From: JAICWP01 sp035278025 | Lineage (GTDB): Bacteria > Acidobacteriota > Terriglobia > Terriglobales > Acidobacteriaceae | NCBI GenBank assembly: GCA_035278025.1 | Contig: DATEJK010000154.1 | Span: forward strand, 32,538-96,537 | Length of the DNA stretch: 64,000 nucleotides | Direction: 5' to 3' | Shown here: positions 51,866 through 59,990 of the stretch, piece by piece | Layout of the letters: the number at the start of each line of letters is the position of its first letter | Numbering within the stretch: position 1 is the stretch's first letter | Translations under genes and position numbers: made by a program | The notes under the pieces: generated by a model | Databases searched by the model: none | What the model was told of the DNA's origin: nothing | What the model saw: only the letters and a program-made list of their open reading frames with translations

Positions 51866-53344
51866 ATGTTCGATGCTCTGGCTTCTCCCCATCACTTCTT
51901 GCGAGAAATGGTCGGTCCCCTTGCCGGCGATATAGTGCTCAAGGATTACGAGCAATGGTGGGAGCAGGAAGGGCGTGCCATCTCCGACAGCGTTGACCGC
52001 GGCGGCACGCCTTGGCTGCGCATGTTTGACGCCGCCGGCAAGCGCGTGGATGAAGTCCTGTATCCGCCGGATTACTGGCGCATGTTGAAGCAGGGCTACA
52101 AAGCGGGCGTGCTGTGGCGCGCTTTTGAGCAGGAGTCGCTCCTGCCCGCCTTTCTGCTCATCTACTTGACCGCTTTCTACGACAGTGGCCTCTCGTGCCC
52201 CTACACCGTGTCTCTTTCCACCGCCCTGCCTCTCGTCAAATACGGGGACGGTCGCTTGAAGGAGCGCTTCCTACCCAAGCTTATGCGCAAGGATGACCAG
52301 GTCTGGCAGGGCGCAACCTGGATGACGGAAATCAAGGGCGGCTCCGACTTGGGCGCGAACGTCGAGACCGTAGCCGTGCCCCATGGAGACCTGTGGCGCC
52401 TGACCGGGGATAAATACTTTGCCAGCAATGCGGGCGCTGAGTTGGCTGTGGCGGCAGCTCGTCCGGAAAGTGCGCCCAGTGGAGTGCGCGGTCTGGCGCT
52501 TTTCCTGCTCCCTCGGTTCCGGGAAAATGGAGAGCTGAACTACACCATTCGTCGCCTCAAGGACAAAGTTGCCACCCGCTCGGTTCCGACCGGCGAAGTT
52601 GAGCTGCGCCAGAGTGAGGCTTATCTGTTGGGCAGCGCCGATCAGGGAATTTACCTGATCCTGGAGGTGTTGAATCTCTCCCGTGTGGCGAACAGCCTGG
52701 GCAGCGCGGCCCTGTCGCAGCGCGCGCTGGCCGATGCGCTCGCTTTTGCTCAAACGCGCATCGCCTTTGGCAAGCCCATCCTCGACCATCCTCTCTTGCG
52801 CTGCCAGTTCGAAGAACGCTTCCAGGGCTTGCGCCAGTGTTTTGCCCTTGCCTGGCAGACTGCGCAACTCTTGAACGAAGTATGGAGGGAGCGCCGGCCG
52901 TACTCTGAGCGCTATCACCTTTTCCGCCTGCTGGCTCACTTAGCCAAATATTGGACAGCGGAGTTTGCGGTGCAGACCGCCAAGTGGGGAATGGAGGTGC
53001 ATGGCGGCCTGGGTGTGCTGGAGGAATTCCGGGTGGAACGCTGGCTGCGCGAAGCCATGATTCTGGCCATCTGGGAGGGCACGGCGCATCGCCAACTGCT
53101 GGACGCGCTCGAGGTGATCGAGCTCAAACAGTCCCATCGCGCCCTGCTGGCCTTTGTGGAGAAGGGTGGTGCCCGTCCGGCCCTGAGTCAGGTGGTGCGG
53201 GAGGTTGACGCCCATTTGGGGCTGCCTGCTGAACAACGCGAGTACGAGTGGGAACCGCTGGGGAGGCGTCTGGCCCAAACCACGGCCACATCGTTGCTGG
53301 AGAGCCTTTCAGGCAAGCACAAATCTGCTCAGCGCATTTCCTGA
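51866..53344 (+). CDS. Acyl-CoA dehydrogenase-family protein, AidB-like
   Basis: A protein of 492 residues. TWMTEIKGGSDLGANVETVA matches the flavin-site motif of AidB-type acyl-CoA dehydrogenases, as do AFGKPILDHPLLRCQFEERF and the C-terminal GGLGVLEEFRVERWLREAMI...IWEGTAHRQLLDAL. It should bind FAD and act on an acyl-CoA or, as in AidB, be part of an alkylation/stress response. Its place directly after an exported amidase is unexplained. ATG 51866 begins the family N-terminus; the longer open frame overlaps the upstream gene. Confidence 0.83.
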   Translation: MFDALASPHHFLREMVGPLAGDIVLKDYEQWWEQEGRAISDSVDRGGTPWLRMFDAAGKRVDEVLYPPDYWRMLKQGYKAGVLWRAFEQESLLPAFLLIYLTAFYDSGLSCPYTVSLSTALPLVKYGDGRLKERFLPKLMRKDDQVWQGATWMTEIKGGSDLGANVETVAVPHGDLWRLTGDKYFASNAGAELAVAAARPESAPSGVRGLALFLLPRFRENGELNYTIRRLKDKVATRSVPTGEVELRQSEAYLLGSADQGIYLILEVLNLSRVANSLGSAALSQRALADALAFAQTRIAFGKPILDHPLLRCQFEERFQGLRQCFALAWQTAQLLNEVWRERRPYSERYHLFRLLAHLAKYWTAEFAVQTAKWGMEVHGGLGVLEEFRVERWLREAMILAIWEGTAHRQLLDALEVIELKQSHRALLAFVEKGGARPALSQVVREVDAHLGLPAEQREYEWEPLGRRLAQTTATSLLESLSGKHKSAQRIS

Positions 53345-53350
53345 GCGGGC

Positions 53351-53722
53351 TCAGTCTTCTTGGGCGAGAAAGTATTTGCGCAGCATGTCAATGAACAGGG
53401 CCCGTGCCGGGCGGCTGTGCATTTCGCAATAACGGGCGATCACCTTGCGCTGCTGGGCGTCCAAAGTCAGAAATTCCAATCCATAATTAGGGTACTGGCT
53501 GTGCCTTACCGCGGCGCGAACTCGAATCATCCGCTCTGAATTAGGGAAGTGGAGTTCCAGCGCCACAACATCGCCCAGAGGAATGCGACCGGGCAACACG
53601 CCCCCCAAGCCGCCTTCGGAGACTACGGTACAGCGGCCCTGCAGGGCGCAGACTTCGCGGTCTCCGACCACCGTCGCCACCATGGGCATATCTGCCGCAA
53701 ATCGTGGGAAGTGCCTTTTCAT
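53351..53722 (-). CDS. PilZ-domain protein
   Basis: A protein of 123 residues with a PilZ-like barrel: the N-terminal basic RHFPRFAADMPMVATVV, the central TVVSEGGLGGVLPGRIPLGD (position of the D/N-x-S-x-x-G motif, here S-E-G-G-L-G-G), VALELHFP and YGLEFLTL. PilZ domains bind cyclic di-GMP; the motif deviates from the consensus, so binding is uncertain. It is convergent with the AidB-like gene. Confidence 0.72.
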   Translation of the reverse strand: MKRHFPRFAADMPMVATVVGDREVCALQGRCTVVSEGGLGGVLPGRIPLGDVVALELHFPNSERMIRVRAAVRHSQYPNYGLEFLTLDAQQRKVIARYCEMHSRPARALFIDMLRKYFLAQED

Positions 53723-53932
53723 TGTGCGATGTTCCGAAAACGCATACGCTGGAGTCTATTATCGCGCGCCTACGGCCTCTCCGACACGTACGAAAGGCCC
53801 ATTTTCTGCAGCGAAGTAGTACAGCTGCGAACCCGCTTCCCGCCCGCTTCAAACCTGCAACGTGTATATTGTCAGACACTTACATTGGTTCGGCGAACTG
53901 CCACAACCTGCAAACCGTCGCACTCCGTGCTG

Positions 53933-54157
53933 CTACGCCAGCCGTCGCCGGTCCTCATATTCGGCGTACCACGCGTCCTGAATGCCCTGCAGTTGCTGCT
54001 CATTGGTGGCGTTGGGATCGTCGGCAAAGGTCGGCAGTCCGGCCACAAACGAGCACAGGTCGCGCAAGCGCACCTCGCGCGGGTTGATTTTCGGATATTT
54101 ATCTGCCAGCGCCTGCGCGATCTCATCTTCATCCGTCCACCATAATTGGTCTGCCAT
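53933..54157 (-). CDS. iscX: IscX-like Fe-S assembly protein
   Basis: A protein of 74 residues with the IscX pattern W-T-D-x-x-x-I-A-x-A-L (LWWTDEDEIAQALADKYPKI), VRLRDLCSFVAGLPTFADDP, ATNEQQLQGIQDAWYAEYED. IscX is a small acidic protein that binds IscS and iron and tunes cluster assembly. No other isc gene is in the window, so it is encoded alone here. Confidence 0.85.
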   Translation of the reverse strand: MADQLWWTDEDEIAQALADKYPKINPREVRLRDLCSFVAGLPTFADDPNATNEQQLQGIQDAWYAEYEDRRRLA

Positions 54158-54322
54158 GGCTTGCCTCCGTTGCGCTTACTTAGATGAGAAAAATTCGCTA
54201 CCGGGCCGGCTACAAAAAGAACCTGAATTGCTACTAGGCCGCGATTGCCGCTGGTATCATGCTGTCGCTAACGCCACTCAACTGAATACCCCAGGGAATA
54301 AATTTTGATCGGAGGTAGCAGT

Positions 54323-54922
54323 GTGTTGAAATCTCTTCTTGCAACTGCGCTTATCTGGTGTTTCGTGGGCCTGGGCAGCGCGCTGGCAGCCGACAATCAG
54401 ATTCTCGCCGAAGTTCGCTTCTCTGGAGCCACCAGCGTGGAGAGGAATGCCGGCGTCTGGGTGGACGGGCAGTACGTGGGTTACCTGGACGAACTCAAGG
54501 GAGACAAGCAGATTCTTCTGCTTCCCGGCAAACACGAATTTGCCGTCCGCCAGGCCGGCTACAAGGATTTCGCCGACGAATCGGTGCTGGAACCTGGCCA
54601 GGTGATCATGATGAAGATCAGGCTGGTAAAGGACGCCACTCTGCCCATGCCCACCGAAACCGCCGAGCTGAAGATTTCCGTCAAGCCGGGCCGGGCTGCC
54701 GTCTTCATTGATGGCCGCTTCCTCGGCCACGCCGACGAATTTGACGGGATGGGGCGCGGGCTCCTCGTAACTCCCGACAAGCACAAGGTGCGCATCGCTT
54801 TACCGGGGTACCAGACCTTCGAGACCGAAGTCACGGTTCGTGCTCACCAGAAGCTGAAGATCGAGACCGAGTTGGTAAAAGGCAGCATCACGCAGGCGGG
54901 GCCGATGATCAGCCAGAAGTAG
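54323..54922 (+). CDS. Secreted PEGA-domain protein
   Basis: A protein of 199 residues with signal peptide (LLATALIWCFVGLGSALA) and two PEGA-like beta repeats: VWVDGQYVGYLDELKGDKQI...LPGKHEFAVRQAGYKDF and AVFIDGRFLGHADEFDGMGR...PDKHKVRIALPGYQTF. PEGA repeats occur in surface-layer-associated and envelope proteins. GTG 54323 has GGAGG seven bases upstream. A terminator follows at 54945. Confidence 0.82.
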   Translation: MLKSLLATALIWCFVGLGSALAADNQILAEVRFSGATSVERNAGVWVDGQYVGYLDELKGDKQILLLPGKHEFAVRQAGYKDFADESVLEPGQVIMMKIRLVKDATLPMPTETAELKISVKPGRAAVFIDGRFLGHADEFDGMGRGLLVTPDKHKVRIALPGYQTFETEVTVRAHQKLKIETELVKGSITQAGPMISQK

Positions 54923-54944
54923 CTCACCAGGGCAACTGCGACAG

Positions 54945-54976
54945 GCGGCGCCCTTACCAGGCGCCGCTTCGCTTTC
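54945..54976 (+). terminator. Intrinsic terminator after the PEGA gene
   Basis: GCGGCGCC (54945-54952) and GGCGCCGC (54960-54967) form a perfect 8-bp stem with a 7-base loop, followed by TTCGCTTTC. The T tract is imperfect. Confidence 0.55.
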
Positions 54977-55017
54977 TAACAGCACCAGGCAAGAGGTGGC
55001 CGGCCGCACCTTATTTG

Positions 55018-55302
55018 CTAGCTGGCGGCGCCCCCGGCGATGGAGGGAATGAGCAGCACTTCGTCGCCGTCGTGAAAGCGGTATTCGCTTCCCCCCAGGA
55101 AACGAATGTCTTCCTCATTCACATAAACGTTAAGAAAACGCCGCAACTGTCCCTGCTCGTCACAGATGTGCCGCCGCAGCTCGGGATAGCTCTGGCCTAA
55201 GAAGCCGAGCAACTCGGGAAGGCTGCCCGCGCTGCAGGAAATTTGCCCCGCTCCGCTGGTGTGCTTGCGCAGCGGGGTGGGAATCAGAACCTGGATGCTC
55301 AT
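55018..55302 (-). CDS. MoaD/ThiS-family sulfur-carrier-like protein with masked C-terminal Gly-Gly
   Basis: A protein of 94 residues with the ubiquitin-like fold pattern of MoaD/ThiS (VLIPTPLRKH, LPELLGFLGQSYPELRRHIC, RFLNVYVNEEDIRFLGG, YRFHDGDEVLLIPSIAGG). The functional Gly-Gly is at residues 90-91, but three residues (AAS) follow. In QbsE and some CysO/ThiS-like carriers such tails must be cut off by a JAMM-type protease before thiocarboxylate formation. It is the last gene after threonine synthase on the same strand, 160 bases away, so a role in sulfur transfer to an amino acid made from the threonine pathway is possible (inference). Confidence 0.8.
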   Translation of the reverse strand: MSIQVLIPTPLRKHTSGAGQISCSAGSLPELLGFLGQSYPELRRHICDEQGQLRRFLNVYVNEEDIRFLGGSEYRFHDGDEVLLIPSIAGGAAS

Positions 55303-55322
55303 AAATGCGCTCCTCGATTAAA

Positions 55323-55455
55323 GTTTCGCCCTTCGTTTCGAGATGAAGGTTTCAAAGTTTCGCAGGTTTCAATGTTTTACTGGCCTCTGCCAGAATTCGA
55401 AACTCTCAAACCTTCCGCCTTGGTTCTTCGAAACCTGAAACTTGAAACTCGAAAC
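55323..55455. repeat. Inverted arrays of GTTTC / GAAAC pentamers
   Basis: Five GTTTC copies (55323, 55335, 55349, 55357, 55366) are mirrored by five GAAAC copies (55399, 55430, 55437, 55444, 55451); the last three are exact 7-base repeats (GAAACTN). The block fills the gap between threonine synthase and the MoaD-like gene and could fold into a long imperfect hairpin. It looks like a small interspersed repeat. Confidence 0.5.
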
Positions 55456-55462
55456 TGGCTTT

Positions 55463-56710
55463 TCACACTGCCACCGCCTCCGCTTCATCCGCGATATGGT
55501 CCTGGAAGGCCGAAAGCTTCGCCGGAATGGGCTCGGGCAATTCGAGCCGTCCCTGCAGCGCTTCCACCGTCTTTAATCCATTACCGGTAATGCAGAGCAC
55601 GGTGGTTTCATCGGGCGAAATGCGTCCCTGGGCGAAAAGCTTCTTTGCCGAGCCCACGGTCACGCCGCCCGCGGTTTCGGTGAACACGCCTTCGGTGGCG
55701 GCCAGCAGCTTCATGGCGTCAACCACTTCCTTGTCGGAAACGTCCTCCGCCCAACCGCCGTTGCCGGTGATGGTCTTGATGGCATAGTGCCCGTCAGCGG
55801 GATTGCCAATGGCCAGCGAGCGCGCCAGCGTATTCGGTTTCTGCGGCTCAATATCGCTTTGGCCGCCCTTCACCGCGGTGCTGATGGGAGAACATCCGCT
55901 CGCCTGCGCCCCAAAAAACTTCACTGTCTTGGGTTCCACAAGGCCAAGCGTCACGAGTTCGTCAAATGCCTTTTTGATTTTCGTGATCAGCGAACCGCCG
56001 GCCATGGGCACCACCACATTGTCAGGCAGATGCCAGCCCAGTTGTTCGGCAATCTCATAACCCACGGTTTTTGAACCTTCCGCATAATAGGCGCGCAAGT
56101 TCACGTTCACAAAACCCCAATGATAGGAATCGGCAATCTGCGAGCACAGCCGGTTTACCTGATCGTAGTTGCCAGCCACCCGCACCAGGCGGGCGCCATA
56201 AACCTGGGTGTTGATCACTTTGGCCGTTTCCAGGTCGGCGGGAATCAGTACGCACGCGCGCAGCCCAGCTCGCGCCGCCTGAGCAGCCACCGCGTTCGCC
56301 AGGTTCCCGGTGGAGGCGCAGCCCACCACCTCGAAACCGAAGCGCCGCGCCTGGGCCAGCGCCATGGCCACAACGCGGTCTTTAAAACTCAGAGTAGGGA
56401 AGCAGAAGCAGTCATTCTTGAGGAACAGGCGGCGGGTACGGAATTCGTGGGCCAGATGCGGGGCGGGAACCAGCGGAGTGAAGCCAATGGGTAATGTGGC
56501 TTCGTACCCATCCGGGATCGGCAGCAGCTCTCGGTATCGCCATATGCCCGGAGCTCGCTGCGCGATCGCTTGCCGGGTCAGGCATGTTCGGACGTCATCA
56601 TAATCGTAGATTACTTCCAGGGGAGAAAAGCATTCCTCGCACACCGCCGAGGCCCGGTTGCCGACGCTTGTTCGGCATTCCCGGCATTGCAATTCGTATC
56701 TCTCTGTCAT
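55463..56710 (-). CDS. thrC: Threonine synthase
   Basis: A protein of 415 residues. It opens with a Cys-rich ribbon (CRECRTSV...CEECFSPLEV), seen in one class of bacterial and archaeal threonine synthases. The PLP-binding Lys110 is in PTLSFKDRVVAMA, and the phosphate-binding loop is GCASTGNLANAVAAQAAR. It converts O-phosphohomoserine to threonine. ATG 56710 has GAGGAAG upstream; a longer open frame would overlap the homoserine dehydrogenase gene. It lies 80 bases downstream of that gene in the same operon. A homoserine kinase gene was not seen in the window. Confidence 0.92.
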   Translation of the reverse strand: MTERYELQCRECRTSVGNRASAVCEECFSPLEVIYDYDDVRTCLTRQAIAQRAPGIWRYRELLPIPDGYEATLPIGFTPLVPAPHLAHEFRTRRLFLKNDCFCFPTLSFKDRVVAMALAQARRFGFEVVGCASTGNLANAVAAQAARAGLRACVLIPADLETAKVINTQVYGARLVRVAGNYDQVNRLCSQIADSYHWGFVNVNLRAYYAEGSKTVGYEIAEQLGWHLPDNVVVPMAGGSLITKIKKAFDELVTLGLVEPKTVKFFGAQASGCSPISTAVKGGQSDIEPQKPNTLARSLAIGNPADGHYAIKTITGNGGWAEDVSDKEVVDAMKLLAATEGVFTETAGGVTVGSAKKLFAQGRISPDETTVLCITGNGLKTVEALQGRLELPEPIPAKLSAFQDHIADEAEAVAV

Positions 56711-56790
56711 TTCTTCCTCATCACGGCAACTCGGGTTTTTCGTAAAGCCGGTAAACCGGCAAATGGCTCGGACGCGCGGACCGTGCCCCT

Positions 56791-58101
56791 TCAGGAACTG
56801 GTCACTATGGCCATGCGCAAAGGCGTCTCGGCGAGCAGGCCGGCTTCGTGCGCCTGGCGCAACGCGTTTTCCACCACTTGGGTGGAACACTCCTCTACCG
56901 CCAAAGCCAGGCTGGGCCGGCGGTCATGCGGGTCAGGATGGTGCAGCAATCCGCGCAGGCCGACACCGCTGGCGGTCAGAGCGCGGCGCAGCGAAGCGAC
57001 CGCGTCCGTCTTCTCCGCCGGCACCACCCGCACATAGTGCCGGCAGAGGAAATCATTGCTTACCGGCACCGCCACCAGGGCTGGTCCGCGCCTGGCTACG
57101 GGGCGCGATTCCGCCACCGCAAGCAGGTCGGAAACCACCGCTACCGCCGTGGGCGCGCCACCGGCGCCCGCGCCGGCAAACACCGTCTCGCCTCCGTATT
57201 TTCCCGTGGTCACCAGCACATTCTGGTTGTTGCGTGCGGCCCCCAGCGGCGAGTTAACGCTCACCAGCGCCGGCCCGACCTCCGCCAGCAGCGTGCCTGA
57301 TTTTAATTCAGCGCGTGCAACCTGGCGGATGGTGCAGCCCAGTTCGCGCGCATAGCGGAAGTCCGCCGGGCGCACATCCAGCACCGATTGAGCCGCAATC
57401 TGTTCCGGATCAACCTGCAGGTGAAATCCGGTACGCACCAGGATGGCCAGCTTGGCGCGCGCGTCCAGGCCGTCCACATCATCGCTGGGGTCGGCCTCGG
57501 CGTAGCCCCGCTGCTGCGCTTCCTTTAGCGCTACCTGCAGCGTCACCCCGCGGCTCTCCATGGCGTGCAGAATATAGTTGCAGGTGCCGTTAAGAATGCC
57601 GCACAACTGCAGCAGCCTATCGCCGCTCAGCCCGGGACTTACCCCGCACAGCACGGGCACGCCTCCGGCGACGGCGGCGCCGAATTCCAGCCGGCAACCC
57701 TGCCGCCGCGCCAGCTCCAGCAGTTCCGGGCCGTGCGCCGCAATCAGCTTCTTGTTGGCGGTTACCACTGACTTTCCCAGCGACAGCGCCCGCTTCGCCC
57801 ACGTATAAGCCGGCTCGATTCCGCCCGCCAGCTCCAGCACCACGTCGGCATCGGAGGCCAGCACCTGTTCGATGTCGTCGGTCCAGTGTACCTGGGGCGA
57901 AACCCAGGGCACACGCTTGCGGTCAACCCGGCGGTTATAAATGAACTCCAGGCGCAGTTGTGGAAATGAGCTGCCCTGAAGAATGGTGGCCACCGCGCGT
58001 CCCACCGTGCCGAAACCCAAAAGCGCAACCCGGCACGGATGCTGGGCGGCCAGGGGGTGCGCCGGCTGTTTTGAAATTTCAAAAGCTGGGCTGGCGTTCA
58101 T
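56791..58101 (-). CDS. hom: Homoserine dehydrogenase
   Basis: A protein of 436 residues: NAD(P)-binding RVALLGFGTVGRAVATIL, ANKKLIAAHG, the catalytic-domain signature ADPSDDVDGLDARAKLAIL, and a C-terminal ACT-like domain (about 350-436: RRALTASGVGLRGLLHHP), which usually gives threonine feedback inhibition. It reduces aspartate semialdehyde to homoserine. Its ATG overlaps the aspartate kinase stop as ATGA, so the two are translationally coupled. Confidence 0.93.
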   Translation of the reverse strand: MNASPAFEISKQPAHPLAAQHPCRVALLGFGTVGRAVATILQGSSFPQLRLEFIYNRRVDRKRVPWVSPQVHWTDDIEQVLASDADVVLELAGGIEPAYTWAKRALSLGKSVVTANKKLIAAHGPELLELARRQGCRLEFGAAVAGGVPVLCGVSPGLSGDRLLQLCGILNGTCNYILHAMESRGVTLQVALKEAQQRGYAEADPSDDVDGLDARAKLAILVRTGFHLQVDPEQIAAQSVLDVRPADFRYARELGCTIRQVARAELKSGTLLAEVGPALVSVNSPLGAARNNQNVLVTTGKYGGETVFAGAGAGGAPTAVAVVSDLLAVAESRPVARRGPALVAVPVSNDFLCRHYVRVVPAEKTDAVASLRRALTASGVGLRGLLHHPDPHDRRPSLALAVEECSTQVVENALRQAHEAGLLAETPLRMAIVTSS

Positions 58102-59534
58102 TGCACACCTGCCTGCGAGAGTTCCTGTTCCGGCTGTCCGGCTGGGGCCGCCGGAAAAAACAGGCTGTGCAAGCGCCGCACCGATTCCGCGGCCTGGCCT
58201 TCGTCCACCACCAGAGTAAGGTTGCGCTCGCCTTCCCCGGGGCAGGCGAGGCGGACTTCAATCCCGTTTAAAGCCCCGAAAATTTGCCCCACCAGCTGGG
58301 TGCGGCGGCCAATGCGGTCGCCGAATATGCGCACAATTGCCTTGTGATTTTCGCCTTGGACTTCCGCCACGTCTTGCAGGGTGCGCTGCATCTGGCGCAC
58401 TGCCTGCTTGGAGTCCGTCAGCAGAACCACGCTGTGCCGCGAGAGCGAGCACAAGTGGAGGCTGTGGCCTTCGCAGGCCTGCAGCACCTGGCTCAGGGTT
58501 TGGGCGTCAGCCTGGCGCCGCAAACGGGCCTCCACAATCACCACGCCGCGCTTGGCGGTGATGGCTCGTACCGCCGGCTGCGCGCCGTCAGGCACAATGC
58601 GCGTCCCCCGGCTCTGCGGCCGGCGTGAGTTGCGCACGTACACGGGAATGTTCTTTTCCGTGGCCGGCAGCAGCGTCGCCGGATGCAGCACCTTGGCCCC
58701 AGCTTGCGCCAGCTCCGCTGCTTCCGCGAAGCTGATGCTGGGAATAAGGCGGGCGTCAGGGCACAGCCGCGGGTCGGCGGTCATAATGCCGTCCACATCG
58801 GTCCAAATCTCCAGCGCGCCGGCGTCCAGCCCGGCGGCCACCAGGGCGGCGGATAAATCCGAACCTCCCCGGCCCAAAGTGGTGGGCGTGCCCTCCACCG
58901 TGGCGCCGATAAAGCCGCCCAGCACCGGCACTTGCCGGCTCGCCAACAGCGGTGAAACCTGCTGGCACAAGCGGAGGTCCGTTTCCTCGCGCAGCGGCGC
59001 CCCGCAACCATGGGCCTCATCCGTAACCATACATTCGCGCGCGTCCACCCAGGCGGCATCGCTGCCCTGTGCGCGCAAAGCCTCAGCCAGCAGGCGGCTG
59101 GAGAGGAGTTCTCCCTTTCCCACCAGGCGGTCGGAGGTGCGCGGGCTGAACTCCCCCAATGCGGCTACCCCCTGCAGCACCTTCTCCGCTTCCTCGCACT
59201 CGCTCCGCAGGTAACTCTGAAACGCTTCCCCCGCAGTCTTCGGCAATAGCTCTCCCGCCAAGCGGCTATGCCGTTCCTGGATGGCATGCAGGCTTGCCTT
59301 GGCTGCGGACAGCCTTCCGCTTGCCGCCTGCTCCCCGGCGCTCAGCAATTGATCGGTTACCCCGGCCAGAGCACTCACAACCACCACTACCGGTTGGTTT
59401 CGCTGTGCCACAATCCCGACCACCCGGCGCAGCGCGTCGCTATCCTCCACAGAGGTACCGCCAAACTTCAGCACCACGGTCCGTGACAGGCGCCCTGGCC
59501 CGCCTTGCGCTCGCCTTTTTGCTGCCTTTGACAT
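58098..59534 (-). CDS. lysC: Aspartate kinase
   Basis: About 478 residues: kinase start VVLKFGGTSVEDSDALRRVV, then GGFIGATVEGTPTTLGRGGS with SDLSAALVA and an EIWTDVDGIMTADPR loop, then two ACT domains (VVIVEARLRRQADAQTLSQV; LVGQIFGALNGIEVRLACPG) that give feedback control. It makes aspartyl phosphate, the first step to threonine, methionine and lysine. ATG 59534 has GGAAGG nine bases upstream; ATG 59543 would touch that site. First gene of the operon, just after the terminator hairpin at 59575-59614. Confidence 0.92.
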   Translation of the reverse strand: MSKAAKRRAQGGPGRLSRTVVLKFGGTSVEDSDALRRVVGIVAQRNQPVVVVVSALAGVTDQLLSAGEQAASGRLSAAKASLHAIQERHSRLAGELLPKTAGEAFQSYLRSECEEAEKVLQGVAALGEFSPRTSDRLVGKGELLSSRLLAEALRAQGSDAAWVDARECMVTDEAHGCGAPLREETDLRLCQQVSPLLASRQVPVLGGFIGATVEGTPTTLGRGGSDLSAALVAAGLDAGALEIWTDVDGIMTADPRLCPDARLIPSISFAEAAELAQAGAKVLHPATLLPATEKNIPVYVRNSRRPQSRGTRIVPDGAQPAVRAITAKRGVVIVEARLRRQADAQTLSQVLQACEGHSLHLCSLSRHSVVLLTDSKQAVRQMQRTLQDVAEVQGENHKAIVRIFGDRIGRRTQLVGQIFGALNGIEVRLACPGEGERNLTLVVDEGQAAESVRRLHSLFFPAAPAGQPEQELSQAGVQ

Positions 59535-59574
59535 CTCTGCCATCCTTCCGGCTGCCCCGAATTTCGACGCCAAT

Positions 59575-59614
59575 AAAAAACCCACCGCCAGGTTCTGCCT
59601 CTGGCGGTGGGTTT
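59575..59614 (-). terminator. Attenuator-type intrinsic terminator before lysC
   Basis: On the minus strand, CTGGCGGTGGG and its exact complement (plus-strand positions 59581-59591 and 59601-59611) form an 11-bp G+C-rich stem with a 9-base loop, and six T's follow (59580-59575). It lies between a predicted promoter and the lysC start 41 bases further on, so it must be read through for the operon to be expressed. This is the arrangement of transcription attenuation. Confidence 0.7.
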
Positions 59615-59638
59615 GGGTATCTATAAGTGCTTTTTAGC

Positions 59639-59698
59639 TTACCCGGCGCCCTCCTCCAGAAGCACAGTAATTCGCATGGCCATGGTTGTCATAGCCAT
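59639..59698 (-). CDS. Candidate leader peptide of the threonine operon
   Basis: A short frame, MAMTTMAMRITVLLEEGAG, ends 25 bases before the terminator hairpin. It carries Met, Thr, Ile, Val and Leu codons in close succession (Thr, Thr, Met, Met, Ile, Thr, Val), and like E. coli ThrL it ends in G-A-G. Ribosome stalling at Thr/Met/Ile codons could control the hairpin. GGGTA at the stop region can pair with TACCC at 59619-59615, a possible pause hairpin. The same frame is open to ATG 59731, giving 30 residues; no strong ribosome site settles the start. Confidence 0.5.
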   Translation of the reverse strand: MAMTTMAMRITVLLEEGAG

Positions 59699-59744
59699 TG
59701 TGCGAACCGTGTTCTGGATAAGGGAGCTCATAAAAGCGTACGCC

Positions 59745-59774
59745 ACTATAACCAACAATGGCCGATCCGGTCAA
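59745..59774 (-). promoter_or_regulatory. Promoter of the lysC-hom-thrC operon
   Basis: On the minus strand TTGACC (59774-59769) and TATAGT (59750-59745) are 18 bases apart; each matches the sigma-70 consensus at five of six positions. Transcription would begin near 59738, giving a leader of about 200 bases that contains the leader ORF and terminator. Confidence 0.55.
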
Positions 59775-59990
59775 GCCCGGGTGCCGGACCCGGCGATGAC
59801 CTTGGTACCCGCCGGACCTGCGCCCCGTTCCGCGCGCGTTCTGGTTTGTGCGAGCAAGTCGCAACGACCAGATTGCAATTGATATCAGCAGGCCTCGGCA
59901 GTCACAGTCACCTGTGGCCGCCGTCACCGAGGCGGGCGGCGGGCCACGCAAGAATGAGACATTGCTCGGCTCAACTTTGGTGGTGATGTC

